A stretch of 47,781 nucleotides of DNA from Candidatus Methanoperedens sp. (GCA_027460465.1 JAPZAV010000021.1:1-47781); one strand, 5' to 3'. Counted from the first letter of the stretch, positions 16,643 to 25,841 are shown. Made by a program: numbers and translations. Notes: a model not told the origin generated them from the sequence alone.

Positions 16643-17710
16643 CTATGCTGTGTGCCAGAACTCTTCCGGCATGTCCAATGCAAGCTTTAATGCACCTTCT
16701 GCTCCTCCGAAAACAGGGTCCTTGAAATTCTGGACCCTGGCTCCGCCGATGAGTTCAAGCCTTTGCTCCAGGACCTGTGCAAGATTCTTTATCTGGCTTC
16801 CTCCACCAGCAAGCCAGATATTGTTGCGCAAGGCATCCTGGAAATCCGGATCATAGGTCGAGATGAGTTTTGATATTCCGGCTACGATGTCAGGCAGTAT
16901 GGATTCACATGCTTCTTTCATTTCTTTTGTGATGGGAAGCTTGAGGAATGATGAGTCCACAGGGACATCCACTATGATCTCCTTTTCAGCTTCGCCAACG
17001 AAGGAATACTGTTCCTTCCATTTCTTTGCCATTTCCTGAGTGACCCTGACGTCTGTATAGCTCTCAGAGATCAGCCTTACGAACTCCCTATCAATGAAAT
17101 TCCCTGCCCTGATGCTTGTTATCTGGTCTTCAGGATCAGGGAGGGTACCGTGTACCCTGCACAGGTCTGTGGTGCCTGCCCCTATATCGACTATCAGAGA
17201 ATGCTCAAGCTGTCCCATCATGTATGCCACGCAGAAAGGTTCGCTTGCCACCATCATCCCATCAAAGAACTCACTTGCCATATCAAGGATTATTTTCTTG
17301 TTCAGCACGCTTGCCTGCGCGGGTACGCCTATGATTGCATACTTCTTGATTTCCCTGTCACCATTGACAGAGTGGAGTACGTATTCAAGCAATCCCTTCG
17401 CAGCTTCAATATCTTCTTTCTGGTTTTTTATCAATCCGTTCTCAACAGGTCGCAAAAGCTTGAGAGCAACCCTGTGTTTTAGCGCTTCCTCTCCATAGAG
17501 ATGTTCTTTTTTGAGAAACTTTGATGCAACAGGATCCCTTGGAGTCCCGACCAGACTCAGAATAGTATTTTTTTTACCATCGCTGGTGGAGATCGCGGTA
17601 TGGTTTGTACCCAGATCCACGCCTATATATAGATTTTTTTCATTTCCTGTACCATGGGTTAAAGTGTTCTTGGAATTTTTTGATGTCATATTATCACATA
17701 TCATTATCAT
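16643..17710 (-). CDS. MamK-like actin-family filament protein
   Basis: 355 residues with actin-fold nucleotide motifs: phosphate-1 LYIGVDLGTNHTAIS (about 27-41), phosphate-2 LIVDIGAGTTDLC (about 171-183) and the adenosine loop IWLAGGGSQI (about 300). Segment by segment it follows magnetosome MamK rather than MreB or crenactin: a GTPRDPVASKFL region, EALKHR...LRPVENGLIK, VASEPFCVAY, AGNFIDREF, WKEQYSFVGE and the final FKDPVFGGAEGALKLA. MamK polymerises into cytoplasmic filaments that position organelles. No other magnetosome gene is present. It is coupled to the coiled-coil gene downstream. The start is uncertain; Met8 is an alternative. Confidence 0.85.
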   Translation of the reverse strand: MIMICDNMTSKNSKNTLTHGTGNEKNLYIGVDLGTNHTAISTSDGKKNTILSLVGTPRDPVASKFLKKEHLYGEEALKHRVALKLLRPVENGLIKNQKEDIEAAKGLLEYVLHSVNGDREIKKYAIIGVPAQASVLNKKIILDMASEFFDGMMVASEPFCVAYMMGQLEHSLIVDIGAGTTDLCRVHGTLPDPEDQITSIRAGNFIDREFVRLISESYTDVRVTQEMAKKWKEQYSFVGEAEKEIIVDVPVDSSFLKLPITKEMKEACESILPDIVAGISKLISTYDPDFQDALRNNIWLAGGGSQIKNLAQVLEQRLELIGGARVQNFKDPVFGGAEGALKLALDMPEEFWHTA

Positions 17711-17815
17711 TATTATAGTTATACCTGAGTAAATAAATAGTTTATGTGGCCTATCTTTGTGTAGTCCCGAAATCTTTATAATGATTAAAAATAAAAGATT
17801 GAGTGATAGGATAGG

Positions 17816-18202
17816 ATGGTTCAGATCTTGAACGAATATGATCTATATAAGTTCATGGAATTAATAATGTTTGCATTATATTTAGTATTTATATTTTTAT
17901 CTATTCAGATATTTTTCCTATGGAAAGATCTCAATAAAACCGAACTGAAAGTGAAATCATTTATGAACGATTCGTTCTTCAAAAGAAATTCTATTTATGT
18001 TTTCTCGTTCAGCGTATTCTTCATGCTCCATGAAATCCTTGAAGGAACAAGCCTGCCCAACGCTATGTTATACTTTGAATTCCTGGAGATACTGGGATTA
18101 TCATGCCTGGTAATATTTGCTCATGGATGGTACAGGGCTTTGAAAGCTTCTGTGAAGAAAAAACCCATTCCTCGCGAGCTTATTAATTTAAAGACCATCT
18201 GA
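17816..18202 (+). CDS. Predicted membrane protein, three to four helices
   Basis: 128 residues. Hydrophobic spans at about 14-36 (MELIMFALYLVFIFLSIQIF), 60-75 (SIYVFSFSVFFML) and 88-108 (FEFLEILGLSCLVIFAHGW), with basic ends. A conserved-looking HEILEG follows the second span. No family is recognised. GATAGG precedes the ATG. It is divergent from the MamK-like operon, sharing a 105-base promoter region, which makes a link with that system possible but unproven. Confidence 0.6.
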   Translation: MVQILNEYDLYKFMELIMFALYLVFIFLSIQIFFLWKDLNKTELKVKSFMNDSFFKRNSIYVFSFSVFFMLHEILEGTSLPNAMLYFEFLEILGLSCLVIFAHGWYRALKASVKKKPIPRELINLKTI

Positions 18203-18293
18203 TGTTATGTTCTTTTCATGAAAAGCAGCCCTTTTCACTCGTTACTTATTTATACTCGGCATGTAATGTTAAATCAGTGGACTGATATCAAAA

Positions 18294-18965
18294 ATGATTG
18301 TGGTCAGCGAAGATGAAGATGAGAGCGACTCTAGTCCGTTACTTTTTTTGGGGCAACCAGTATACGAAAGCGTACTTAATATCAACCACGATTACCGTTA
18401 TCTGAGGATGGGATATTATGTATCTGCGCATGCTGAGACCTATGGAGTAGAGGTTACACCGAGCTGCACAGAGATAATGGATGCATACAGGAATCCGCTC
18501 CTGATAGAGAAGGCAAGGAGGCATGGATTGCTTGCCGGCAATTACAGCCTTATAACAAAACCCAGGGATGACCTTTCTGGTCCTGTGATGTTATTCGCAG
18601 TAAACCCTTTCACCAATAACTCAATGAAGATAGTGAGATCAGACAGAAGACTGCCAGGGATGATAAGAAAAATGAGCATGGATGCAAGGTTCCCGGTTTC
18701 TCTGCATCCTCTGCTGGGCGAAGTGCATGAGATCGTGCAGATGTTCGGCGAATCTACTTTTGATGAGGCATCAAAATTCACAGAGAGATTTTTCAAGATA
18801 TTCAACATCCCTATATGCAAATTGATCGTACAGATAGATGATGGGGATGTTATTCTCAACCACTGCGAACCTGCTCTGAAAAAAGAAGTGAAGTGGGATA
18901 TCGTGCATGAGAAAGTGCATGAGATCGGAATGAAAAAGCAACATGAAAATAGCCTGCTTTGTTGA
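18294..18965 (+). CDS. RLAN-domain protein (partner of a RimK-like ligase)
   Basis: 223 residues. After an acidic N-terminus, residues about 22-75 (SVLNINHDYRYLRMGYYVSA, HAETYGVEVTPSC) match the RimK-like ATP-grasp N-terminal (RLAN) domain. In many bacteria this domain is fused to the ligase; here it is a separate gene. The C-terminal half has TERFFKIFNIPICKLIVQ. It overlaps the next gene by 23 bases, so it is made together with the ATP-grasp ligase and probably forms a complex with it. Confidence 0.75.
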   Translation: MIVVSEDEDESDSSPLLFLGQPVYESVLNINHDYRYLRMGYYVSAHAETYGVEVTPSCTEIMDAYRNPLLIEKARRHGLLAGNYSLITKPRDDLSGPVMLFAVNPFTNNSMKIVRSDRRLPGMIRKMSMDARFPVSLHPLLGEVHEIVQMFGESTFDEASKFTERFFKIFNIPICKLIVQIDDGDVILNHCEPALKKEVKWDIVHEKVHEIGMKKQHENSLLC

Positions 18966-19809
18966 AGCGTATAATTTTAATAACAAACCGGAACGCTGCG
19001 CTCTTTCAAAATTCAAATCCACTGCTGAATCAATGGGGCATACGTTCGAATTCATTTTCAAGGACCGCATTTCAGAGATCAAAGAATACGATAGTTTATT
19101 CATACGTTCCATAACAGATCCGAACAATTCTGCGTACATTGTCTCAAGACTGGCAGAACAGGCAGGAGTCAGGGTGATCGATGATCCGCATTCGATCAGG
19201 GTTTGTTCAAACAAAGCTGTGCTTTACGATCTCTTCCTGAAAAATAATATTCCATCTCCAGATTCCCTTTTATTTACAGGTGATTATTCAGGGGAAAATC
19301 TTGACAGGATATTCGATACCCTGGGAACACCGGTTATAATCAAAACTCCCTATACCAGGTTCTCATCTCATGTAGAGAAAGCTCATAATGAAAAGGAATT
19401 CACTGAGATTTCAAAGAAATTCCTTACGAAATCAAAAGTCCTTATCATCCAGGAATATATTCATTCAGATTTTGACTGGCGTGTGGGGATACTTCAAAAT
19501 AAGATACTTTACATGTGCAAATATTGCATACCCGAAGGAGGATGGAAGGTAAAATCGAAAATAAATGGAAAAAACGTATGGGGGGATACAATCGCATTGC
19601 CCAGGGAAATGATATCTCCGGAATTAAGAAAGATCTGCATTGACCTTTCAAAGTGCGTCGGGGATGGGCTTTATGGACTTGATGTCAAAGAAACAATTAA
19701 CGGGTATAAAGTTATCGAGATAAATGATAACCCCAGCATCTACGAAGGCTATGAGGATACTGCGGATAAGGATATATACGAAAAAATCATAAGCGCACTT
19801 GTATCATGA
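18943..19809 (+). CDS. RimK-type ATP-grasp carboxylate-amine ligase
   Basis: 288 residues with the ATP-grasp layout: N-terminal Rossmann-like region (1-90), NKAVLYDLFLKNNIPSP, TLGTPVIIKTPYTRFSSHVE (ATP-binding lysine), IIQEYIHSDFDWRVGIL, GDGLYGLDVKE and the metal-binding VIEINDNPSIYEG (Glu and Asn). Such enzymes join an amino acid to a carboxylate via an acyl phosphate, as in RimK or lysine-modification ligases. It is coupled to the RLAN gene and convergent with a GCS2 ligase. The substrate is unknown. Confidence 0.88.
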   Translation: MKIACFVEAYNFNNKPERCALSKFKSTAESMGHTFEFIFKDRISEIKEYDSLFIRSITDPNNSAYIVSRLAEQAGVRVIDDPHSIRVCSNKAVLYDLFLKNNIPSPDSLLFTGDYSGENLDRIFDTLGTPVIIKTPYTRFSSHVEKAHNEKEFTEISKKFLTKSKVLIIQEYIHSDFDWRVGILQNKILYMCKYCIPEGGWKVKSKINGKNVWGDTIALPREMISPELRKICIDLSKCVGDGLYGLDVKETINGYKVIEINDNPSIYEGYEDTADKDIYEKIISALVS

Positions 19810-20934
19810 TCATCTTTTCATCTGATGACAGGTATATGGCTGGTTGCTCCTGAGGGCTTTTTCCATACTGACCATGATTTCCAGCATATCCCCGGTATCT
19901 TTAAACCTGTCCTGCATCCTCTCTGCAATACTTCCATGAATGATACGGTCTTCAATGATCTGAAGAAACTTCTTCTCTTCGTTTGTCGCAGCATCCCGTG
20001 CCCCGGACAGCAGGCGTTCCAGTTCAGGCTGAAGCGCTCTCGTACCTTTTTTAATAGCAAGCTCTGTCAGATCAAGGAGGATATCCCGATCTGTCTCCAC
20101 GGGAACGTCCCTGGCACGAACGAGTGCCATGAGAAATGCACACACCGCCATATCAGATCTCACACATTCCTGCTCGTCAATTGCTTTTACTTCCACACAT
20201 CCTCGTGAAAACCTGATGATGAGACCTGAGGAGTTCAGCCATTCCTTGCGGAGGATATGGGCATCTCTATTTTCGAGTTCCCTGAAAATTTCCTGCTGAT
20301 TTTCGAGATAATCGTTGACTTCAGAAATTGTTTCAGGGATAATTCGGTTGCAGATCTGCGGGATCTCCTTCTGGTTCTTTCGGTAAAATAGGAGCCTGTT
20401 ATCCATCGAGCCTGTAACTTTTCCTTCTACGAAGGGCGAGGAGGCTGATACTGCAATAAGGTACGGCAGAAGTGAACGGATCCTGTTGTAAAGGTAAATC
20501 AGTTCTTCGTCATTGCTGTAGGAAAGGTTGACCTGCAGTGCCTGGATATTCAGCCATCCATGCTGCCTGATATTGAAGAGCCTGTCATAGACTTCATAAT
20601 ATTCCTTTTCATCATGATTCCAGACTGCTGTCTTATCGAGGGTCAGCGTGGGGTGCATTCCGAGCCCTAAAAGATGGTATCGATCCCCAAACTGCAGATA
20701 AAACCTGCGAATCCCGGAATATATCTGCCTTTCCAGCTCAAAAAGGCTGTCACCTGGATGATCTGGAATGAATTCAAGAACTGTCTTCTGCAGTTCTTTT
20801 GAGAGTGTGACCTCACCAAAAGAGACCTCATTTTTTACGCTGCCTGCGATCTTTGAAAGAATCACATCTGAGATCGGGAGTGGATTGAAGTTGCGGTCGT
20901 TTATTGAGTATTCATGTTCTGTGCCGATTGTCAT
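19810..20934 (-). CDS. GCS2-family carboxylate-amine ligase (glutamate-cysteine ligase-like)
   Basis: 374 residues. The N-terminal TIGTEHEYSINDRNFNPLP is the ATP and substrate-binding signature of the GCS2/YbdK family; LLGLGMHPTL, LNIQALQVNLSYSNDEE and VSASSPFVEGKVTGSMDNR follow, with the cysteine-ligase-like core running to about residue 270. It ligates glutamate or a similar acid to an amine in an ATP-dependent reaction. The convergent ATP-grasp/RLAN pair ends at 19809, next to its stop. The same three families have been noted together in predicted peptide-modifying systems. Confidence 0.85.
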   Translation of the reverse strand: MTIGTEHEYSINDRNFNPLPISDVILSKIAGSVKNEVSFGEVTLSKELQKTVLEFIPDHPGDSLFELERQIYSGIRRFYLQFGDRYHLLGLGMHPTLTLDKTAVWNHDEKEYYEVYDRLFNIRQHGWLNIQALQVNLSYSNDEELIYLYNRIRSLLPYLIAVSASSPFVEGKVTGSMDNRLLFYRKNQKEIPQICNRIIPETISEVNDYLENQQEIFRELENRDAHILRKEWLNSSGLIIRFSRGCVEVKAIDEQECVRSDMAVCAFLMALVRARDVPVETDRDILLDLTELAIKKGTRALQPELERLLSGARDAATNEEKKFLQIIEDRIIHGSIAERMQDRFKDTGDMLEIMVSMEKALRSNQPYTCHQMKR

Positions 20935-20985
20935 TCAGTGCCGTCCTCTTGATTTTCAGCCACTTTCCTGGTCAGATATCCGCTT

Positions 20986-21414
20986 TCAAGGCACTGCCAC
21001 ACGCGACCTGACGCATTCCTGGACCTGCTTTACCACTTCTGGATAATCGCCAAAGATAAGCCCAAGATCTACCGTGCCCACAACGTCCACAACGCCTATG
21101 GCTGCGACACCATAACCTTCCTTGTTCCTTATCGGAACAACCACCACTGGGATTCCGGTATATCTGCCGCTTGTCGGGATCGTGCGTATGAGCTTGTTTT
21201 CTTTCAAAACCTGTTCCAGTACCGGACCTGTATAATTATTATCCAGGATCTTCCCCTTCTCTAATCTGACACCTTTTTTATGAAGACTTCTCATCGTGAC
21301 AGGAAGCCCCAGGAGTTCATGTACAGCCATCGCAAAAGGTGCCAGTTCTTCAGCATCCGATTCAGCAGAGATCTGAATTTTAGTGTAGCTCATATTATAA
21401 TATTTTGCGCTCAA
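20986..21414 (-). CDS. DUF2111 family protein
   Basis: 142 residues (135 if Met8, MSYTKIQIS, is the true start). The sequence has PFAMAVHELLGLPVTMRSLH, GVRLEKGKILDNNYTGPVLE and GYGVAAIGVVDVVGTVDLGL, the last two typical of the archaeal DUF2111 family found mostly in methanogens. The pattern looks like a small sensory, PAS/GAF-like, alpha/beta fold. Its role is unknown. Confidence 0.78.
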   Translation of the reverse strand: MSAKYYNMSYTKIQISAESDAEELAPFAMAVHELLGLPVTMRSLHKKGVRLEKGKILDNNYTGPVLEQVLKENKLIRTIPTSGRYTGIPVVVVPIRNKEGYGVAAIGVVDVVGTVDLGLIFGDYPEVVKQVQECVRSRVAVP

Positions 21415-21545
21415 TGATGATATAATTTATTATCGACCAGATTACAAACCGTGATTTTTCTGAGCCAGAACGTATCATAATATAGTGATGCGAAGGCACA
21501 GAAAATAAAAAAATATATGTAGTAGTATCTCCTATTAGACATATT

Positions 21546-21827
21546 ATGAAAGTTGTTTTCAGAATTATTGGTTCCGAAAAAGACCTCAATGATCTTGACA
21601 CAACCGATGAAAATGTGCACTTTTGTTTCAGACCTTCTGAAAAAAACATTTTTGAACTTGTGAAGAAGAACCCGAAACTCAAGAGAATACAGCTGCCTTC
21701 TTCCTATCAAAAGACGATTTCAAATACAACAAAGTCATTTCTAAAAATGAAAAACATAAAATTAATGGTGGGAGATATATGGGGTCACAGGACTGACATT
21801 GACAGATTTGCAGAAATAGATGTTTAG
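21546..21827 (+). CDS. DUF1699 family protein
   Basis: 93 residues. The pattern NVHFCFRPSEKNIFELVKKN, IQLPSSYQKTIS and GDIWGHRTDI is that of DUF1699, a small protein family known mainly from Methanosarcinales. No catalytic motif is evident. It is convergent with the methyltransferase gene, overlapping it by 4 bases. This family is a useful taxonomic marker for the window. Confidence 0.82.
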   Translation: MKVVFRIIGSEKDLNDLDTTDENVHFCFRPSEKNIFELVKKNPKLKRIQLPSSYQKTISNTTKSFLKMKNIKLMVGDIWGHRTDIDRFAEIDV

Positions 21828-22405
21828 GATTTCATTGCAAGAAGTACAGTGAGCTGTTCAAAGTCAAATCTTTCGTTAGCCCTTTCTCTGACAGAATACC
21901 CGAGCGATCGCAGCCTGGATTTTATCTCATCGATCCCGGTGAGAGATGAAACGAGCATCAGAATTTTGCCATGTTCAGCAAGGCAATTTCCTGCATCTTC
22001 AAGGAATCTGTTGATTACCCTCCTTCCGTCATTCCCTCCATCAAGTGCAGCATCGAGCCAGTCTCCCCTTCTTTCCGCGTCGCCTGTGGGGAGATACGGT
22101 GGATTGAAGATAATAATGTCGAATTTTCCTCTGATGCAGTTCAGCAGATCTCCTCTTATCACCTCGATCCCATTTTGTTTTGAGCACACTGCAGCAAAGG
22201 GATTGATATCTATCCCGATCACTTTCGCTTCTGTATTGGCTTCAATAACAGCGGATATTATTCCACATCCGCACCCTACCTCCAGAATTTTTTCCGAATT
22301 TTCTATCTCATACAGCGCCGCTTCTGCAAGCAAGAAAGAGTCTTCCGAGGGTTCATAGACCTGTTCTGAAATTCTCACCCCGGTATTCTTATATGAAATA
22401 TGCAT
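21824..22405 (-). CDS. HemK2/Mtq2-type N5-glutamine protein methyltransferase
   Basis: 193 residues from ATG 22405; a TTG at 22417 would add four residues. SAM-binding motif ILEVGCGCGIIS, acidic loop VIGIDINP, and the catalytic NPPYLP motif shared by HemK/PrmC-type enzymes. VYEPSEDSFLLAEA at the N-terminus is typical of the short HemK2/Mtq2 branch, which methylates the GGQ glutamine of release factor aRF1. The length is that of the archaeal family. Confidence 0.88.
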   Translation of the reverse strand: MHISYKNTGVRISEQVYEPSEDSFLLAEAALYEIENSEKILEVGCGCGIISAVIEANTEAKVIGIDINPFAAVCSKQNGIEVIRGDLLNCIRGKFDIIIFNPPYLPTGDAERRGDWLDAALDGGNDGRRVINRFLEDAGNCLAEHGKILMLVSSLTGIDEIKSRLRSLGYSVRERANERFDFEQLTVLLAMKS

Positions 22406-22426
22406 TGATTGGTTCAATTGACCTGA

Positions 22427-23530
22427 TCAGGAGGCTTTCAATCTCTTTCCGCCTGCAACGAATCCAGCATGGCAGTCAGAACAGAATTTGGGCAGATGGC
22501 AGTCGCTGCACACCTTTCCTATCAAAACCTCTTTCTTATGTGTCATTAACCAGTCCTCCGGATGCTCCTGACTGTGGCAGGTAGCGCATAAATTTTCCTT
22601 TATTTTTGGTTCATGCTTTACATTGGAGTGGCACTCGTAGCAGGCGATCTTATTATTCGTGACATGATTCTTATGTATGAAACTGAAATCGTCGTACTTG
22701 TCCACTCTTCCCTTGACATTATGACATGAATAGCACTTGCTCTTCGGGACTATGTCGTTGGCACCTGTGGAGAGATTGATATGGCAGGTCAGGCAATCAT
22801 ATCCCTTGTTAATATGGATGGAATGGTTGAAGCTTGTATAATTTTTATGCGTCTGTTTTGGCGCACCATGACATGAAGGGCATCCTGATATGGATGTATT
22901 TCCGGGTACATCTCTGAAGTGGCATGTGAAACAGGTTGAAGTGGTCACCACGATATGCCCGATATCCTGCTGGATTATATTCGGATGGCACTGACTGCAG
23001 GAAGGATCTGTTACAGACCTGTGCTCACTCATACCGATCACAAGCATGGAATGACAGCTTGTGCATGTCAATCCTATGCCTCTTCTTGACTGAAGCAAAT
23101 GGTTCTTATGGCTGAAATTCACACCCATATAGTTTATATCTGAAGAAAATATACGCTGTTCATGGCAGAGAAGGCAATTCTTATCCATTACTCTTGCATA
23201 TAATTTCCCGGAATAATCTTCAACTGTGGTCTCATAGCTGTAAAACTGCATGAGCCCGTTGATCTTGCCTCTGATATGACCTACAAGTCCGGGTTCATAA
23301 TGACATTCTACGCATCTGACATCATTATGGGATGAAGTACGCCAGGAATCATAATATGGTCTCATGATATGGCAGTTCTTTCCACAGAAGGCAGGATTTT
23401 CAGTTATATCAAGCACTTTTTCAGAAACCACAGCCACTGCCGAGAACAAAAGTATGAGAACGATCGCTATCGGCACTTTATGTTCCAGAATCCAATTCTT
23501 AATGATAGATGCTATTGATTGATTATCCAT
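22427..23530 (-). CDS. NapC/NirT-type membrane-anchored multiheme cytochrome c (13 heme motifs)
   Basis: 367 residues. One N-terminal membrane helix (VPIAIVLILLFSAVAVVSEK), then 12 CxxCH motifs (CVECH, CLLCH, CTSCH, CSQCH, CFTCH, CPSCH, CLTCH, CYSCH, CYECH, CATCH and CSDCH twice) plus a first, non-canonical CGKNCH (CX3CH) followed by IM, the position that binds the quinol-facing heme in NapC/NrfH. The first four motifs correspond to the NapC/NirT domain; the rest form a heme wire. It lies 9 bases after the 6-heme gene and is the last gene of the cluster. A role in quinol oxidation or electron export is inferred. Confidence 0.92.
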   Translation of the reverse strand: MDNQSIASIIKNWILEHKVPIAIVLILLFSAVAVVSEKVLDITENPAFCGKNCHIMRPYYDSWRTSSHNDVRCVECHYEPGLVGHIRGKINGLMQFYSYETTVEDYSGKLYARVMDKNCLLCHEQRIFSSDINYMGVNFSHKNHLLQSRRGIGLTCTSCHSMLVIGMSEHRSVTDPSCSQCHPNIIQQDIGHIVVTTSTCFTCHFRDVPGNTSISGCPSCHGAPKQTHKNYTSFNHSIHINKGYDCLTCHINLSTGANDIVPKSKCYSCHNVKGRVDKYDDFSFIHKNHVTNNKIACYECHSNVKHEPKIKENLCATCHSQEHPEDWLMTHKKEVLIGKVCSDCHLPKFCSDCHAGFVAGGKRLKAS

Positions 23531-23539
23531 TTAACTCGG

Positions 23540-24514
23540 TCACCGTCTTCTCATCAGGTATATTATCGCAAAAATCGCAAAAATAAGGATCATTTCTACA
23601 CCAGGGATGCGCGGTACAGTGGGTTCAGCACTTGAGGTCTTGTATTCTGCTTTCTTGGCTGAATCTATTCCACTCTGGATCTGCCTGTCAAAATCCTTCA
23701 GGTTGAACCCATGCCATAAAGCCGGAATATTCTCCTGTACCTCCTGAGCTTTGTCCAGGTCAGTCTGGGCAGAGGAAACTTCTTTTCCTGCTGCCTTTGC
23801 TTCTGCTACGGAATTTTTGGCTTTTCTAAGTTCATCCTTGAATTCATTCGCCCTTTCGAGGGCCTGTTTTGCCTCCTTTGGAATACCTGCAGTCGCGATC
23901 TGGTCCTGCTGGTTGTGACACACGCTGCATAGTACAGTAAGCTCTGATGCCTTGAGTACCTTAAAAGTGTGGGGCTGGTGGCATGTAGCACAGGATGGAG
24001 CACGGAACTCAGCCTTTAATCTCTGATAATGCATTGTATTCTTGAAATGATCCTGTTCCTCTGTATGGCACTTTCCGCAGGTGTCAGGAATTTTTTTGAA
24101 AAAGATGGGACTTTCAGGATCATCAACATTTCTCACTGTAGCATGAGCTTCTGCCTTTGTTTTCACTCTTGGGTTGCCGCCATGGCATGCGTCACATGTC
24201 ACATAATACCTTGAATGCTCCGAATCTGACCACTGCTGGTAATTATCACTGGCTCTTTTCCTGAGAACATCTTCATGGCATTCAAGCGAACAGGAGATGT
24301 TCTTCTGTGTATGAAGCACTCTTATTTCGTTGAGTCTGCTCTGCTCATTTGAGAAAGGCGATAATGCTCCATGGCAGTCCACACATGAGTTATTAAGAAT
24401 GTCTGAATTTGCCGCCCCTGCCGGGACGATGAAAGCAATGAAATAAACAAATAATATGCAGCTATATAAATAGCTAAAGAGATGTTTTTCCAGTTTTTCA
24501 GTTTTTAAAAACAT
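23540..24514 (-). CDS. Six-heme cytochrome c with PGF-CTERM-like anchor
   Basis: 324 residues. An N-terminal signal helix (YSCILFVYFIAFIVPAGAA) is followed by five CxxCH motifs (CVDCH, CDACH, CGKCH, CATCH, CSVCH) and one CSLECH (CX3CH). A helical, coiled-coil-like segment (about 205-255) precedes VPRIPGVEMILIFAIFAIIY and a basic end, the layout of an archaeosortase-processed PGF-CTERM tail. It is a paralogue of the first gene of the cluster (28093-27140), with the same heme order. It probably sits on the outer face and passes electrons between the NrfD complex and further cytochromes. Confidence 0.9.
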   Translation of the reverse strand: MFLKTEKLEKHLFSYLYSCILFVYFIAFIVPAGAANSDILNNSCVDCHGALSPFSNEQSRLNEIRVLHTQKNISCSLECHEDVLRKRASDNYQQWSDSEHSRYYVTCDACHGGNPRVKTKAEAHATVRNVDDPESPIFFKKIPDTCGKCHTEEQDHFKNTMHYQRLKAEFRAPSCATCHQPHTFKVLKASELTVLCSVCHNQQDQIATAGIPKEAKQALERANEFKDELRKAKNSVAEAKAAGKEVSSAQTDLDKAQEVQENIPALWHGFNLKDFDRQIQSGIDSAKKAEYKTSSAEPTVPRIPGVEMILIFAIFAIIYLMRRR

Positions 24515-24641
24515 TTTTCTTTTTCACCGTTATTACAATATATCTTCCAGTATATAAATATCCTATCTCACTGCCTGATCCAGTACCCGTTTTTTATTTC
24601 AGCAGATCAAGTTGAATTCATGATTTTATACATTAAATACC

Positions 24642-25841
24642 TTACGATTTTTTTTTCAAAATACTCCCCATTTGTGTAGTTTCCTCTTCCATGTCCTTCC
24701 AGGGCGGAAGTATATACGTCACAACAAGCAGGATAATGAATGGAAGCGTCATTATTACCAGCGCCGGAAGCACGCCCTCAGGATGAAAGAAAACAGGAAC
24801 GTATGTGAGTGTACCGCTCAGGCTTTTTGAGATCTCCTGACCTCCGATCACCACATTCCACCGCATGGCAAAAACACCTATCAGGACACAAACGGATGAT
24901 ATGGAAATCAGGATCATCTTGAGCGTGTCTCTGTTCTTTAAAAGACCTATGACGAGCAGCAGTACGAATGGTATTAAGATGCCAAGTGTCAGCTGCACCC
25001 CGTAAAAAGTAAATGCAATCTTTTCAGAGAGCAGTCTGTTAATTATATCGATCTCTTCAAGAGATTCGTATTTCATGCTGACGATTTCAAGTAATTCTAA
25101 AGCCACGTCCAGGATAAGGAAAACCCACAGATAATGCGCAAGCGATTCAAGGCATTTATGGTCTATTGGATGTTTCCGAAGTTTCATGGATGCGATATAT
25201 AATAATATCAGGAGCGCTATACCTGACACAATGGCTGACATCAGGAATATGATCGGCATGAGAGGCGTGGACCACCAGGGGTTCGCCTTGATACCTCCAA
25301 AAATAAATCCAACATACCCGTGCAGGAATGCGGCGGATGGAATGCCTATGATTGCAAGTTTCTTTGCAATCTTCTCGTCTTCATGAAGGGCTTTCTCAGA
25401 GATGTCGTATGAAAAAAGTGCAAGCCCCGAGTACAGAAGTTCCCTCCAGCCACTGGAATTCAAAGCCATTTTGACGATATCCTCTCTGAAGGACAGCCAT
25501 ATCTCGACTGCCACAATAACCAGATAAAATGAATAAATATACCCGAATCCTGACATTGCGGACGTGAGATGTGGCGTGAACATGATCTCAATACCGCGCT
25601 CGGGATGCCCGAGATGAGTGAGAAGCGGCATCGTGGCAACAAGCAAAAAGGAAAGAGCTGTCAGTAGCGCGAACCTTGCCACAGGTCTTATCTCTTCTTT
25701 ACCGAAAACATGGTATAAAGATGATGCAATGAACGCTCCTGCCACAAGACCTGTGATATAAGGGTACAGCACTATGAGAACGCTCCACTGGATTTCAACC
25801 TCATTTGGATAAACAAATCCCCAGATCAAACCCTCTGTCAT
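24642..25841 (-). CDS. NrfD/PsrC-type quinone-interacting membrane subunit
   Basis: 399 residues with about ten membrane helices, starting WSVLIVLYPYITGLVAGAFI; the conserved early motif (LYHVFG and HLGHPERG) is that of NrfD/PsrC/HybB proteins, which exchange electrons and protons with the quinone pool. GGGAGG precedes the ATG, which overlaps the ferredoxin stop by one base (TAATG). Together they form the classic FeS-NrfD module. In Methanoperedens-like archaea menaquinone is the likely quinone. Confidence 0.9.
   Translation of the reverse strand: MTEGLIWGFVYPNEVEIQWSVLIVLYPYITGLVAGAFIASSLYHVFGKEEIRPVARFALLTALSFLLVATMPLLTHLGHPERGIEIMFTPHLTSAMSGFGYIYSFYLVIVAVEIWLSFREDIVKMALNSSGWRELLYSGLALFSYDISEKALHEDEKIAKKLAIIGIPSAAFLHGYVGFIFGGIKANPWWSTPLMPIIFLMSAIVSGIALLILLYIASMKLRKHPIDHKCLESLAHYLWVFLILDVALELLEIVSMKYESLEEIDIINRLLSEKIAFTFYGVQLTLGILIPFVLLLVIGLLKNRDTLKMILISISSVCVLIGVFAMRWNVVIGGQEISKSLSGTLTYVPVFFHPEGVLPALVIMTLPFIILLVVTYILPPWKDMEEETTQMGSILKKKS

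Noticed and set aside
16037-17710. Magnetosome island or archaellum operon
   Set aside because: Only the MamK-like and ArlD/E-like genes are present; no other magnetosome or archaellum genes lie nearby.
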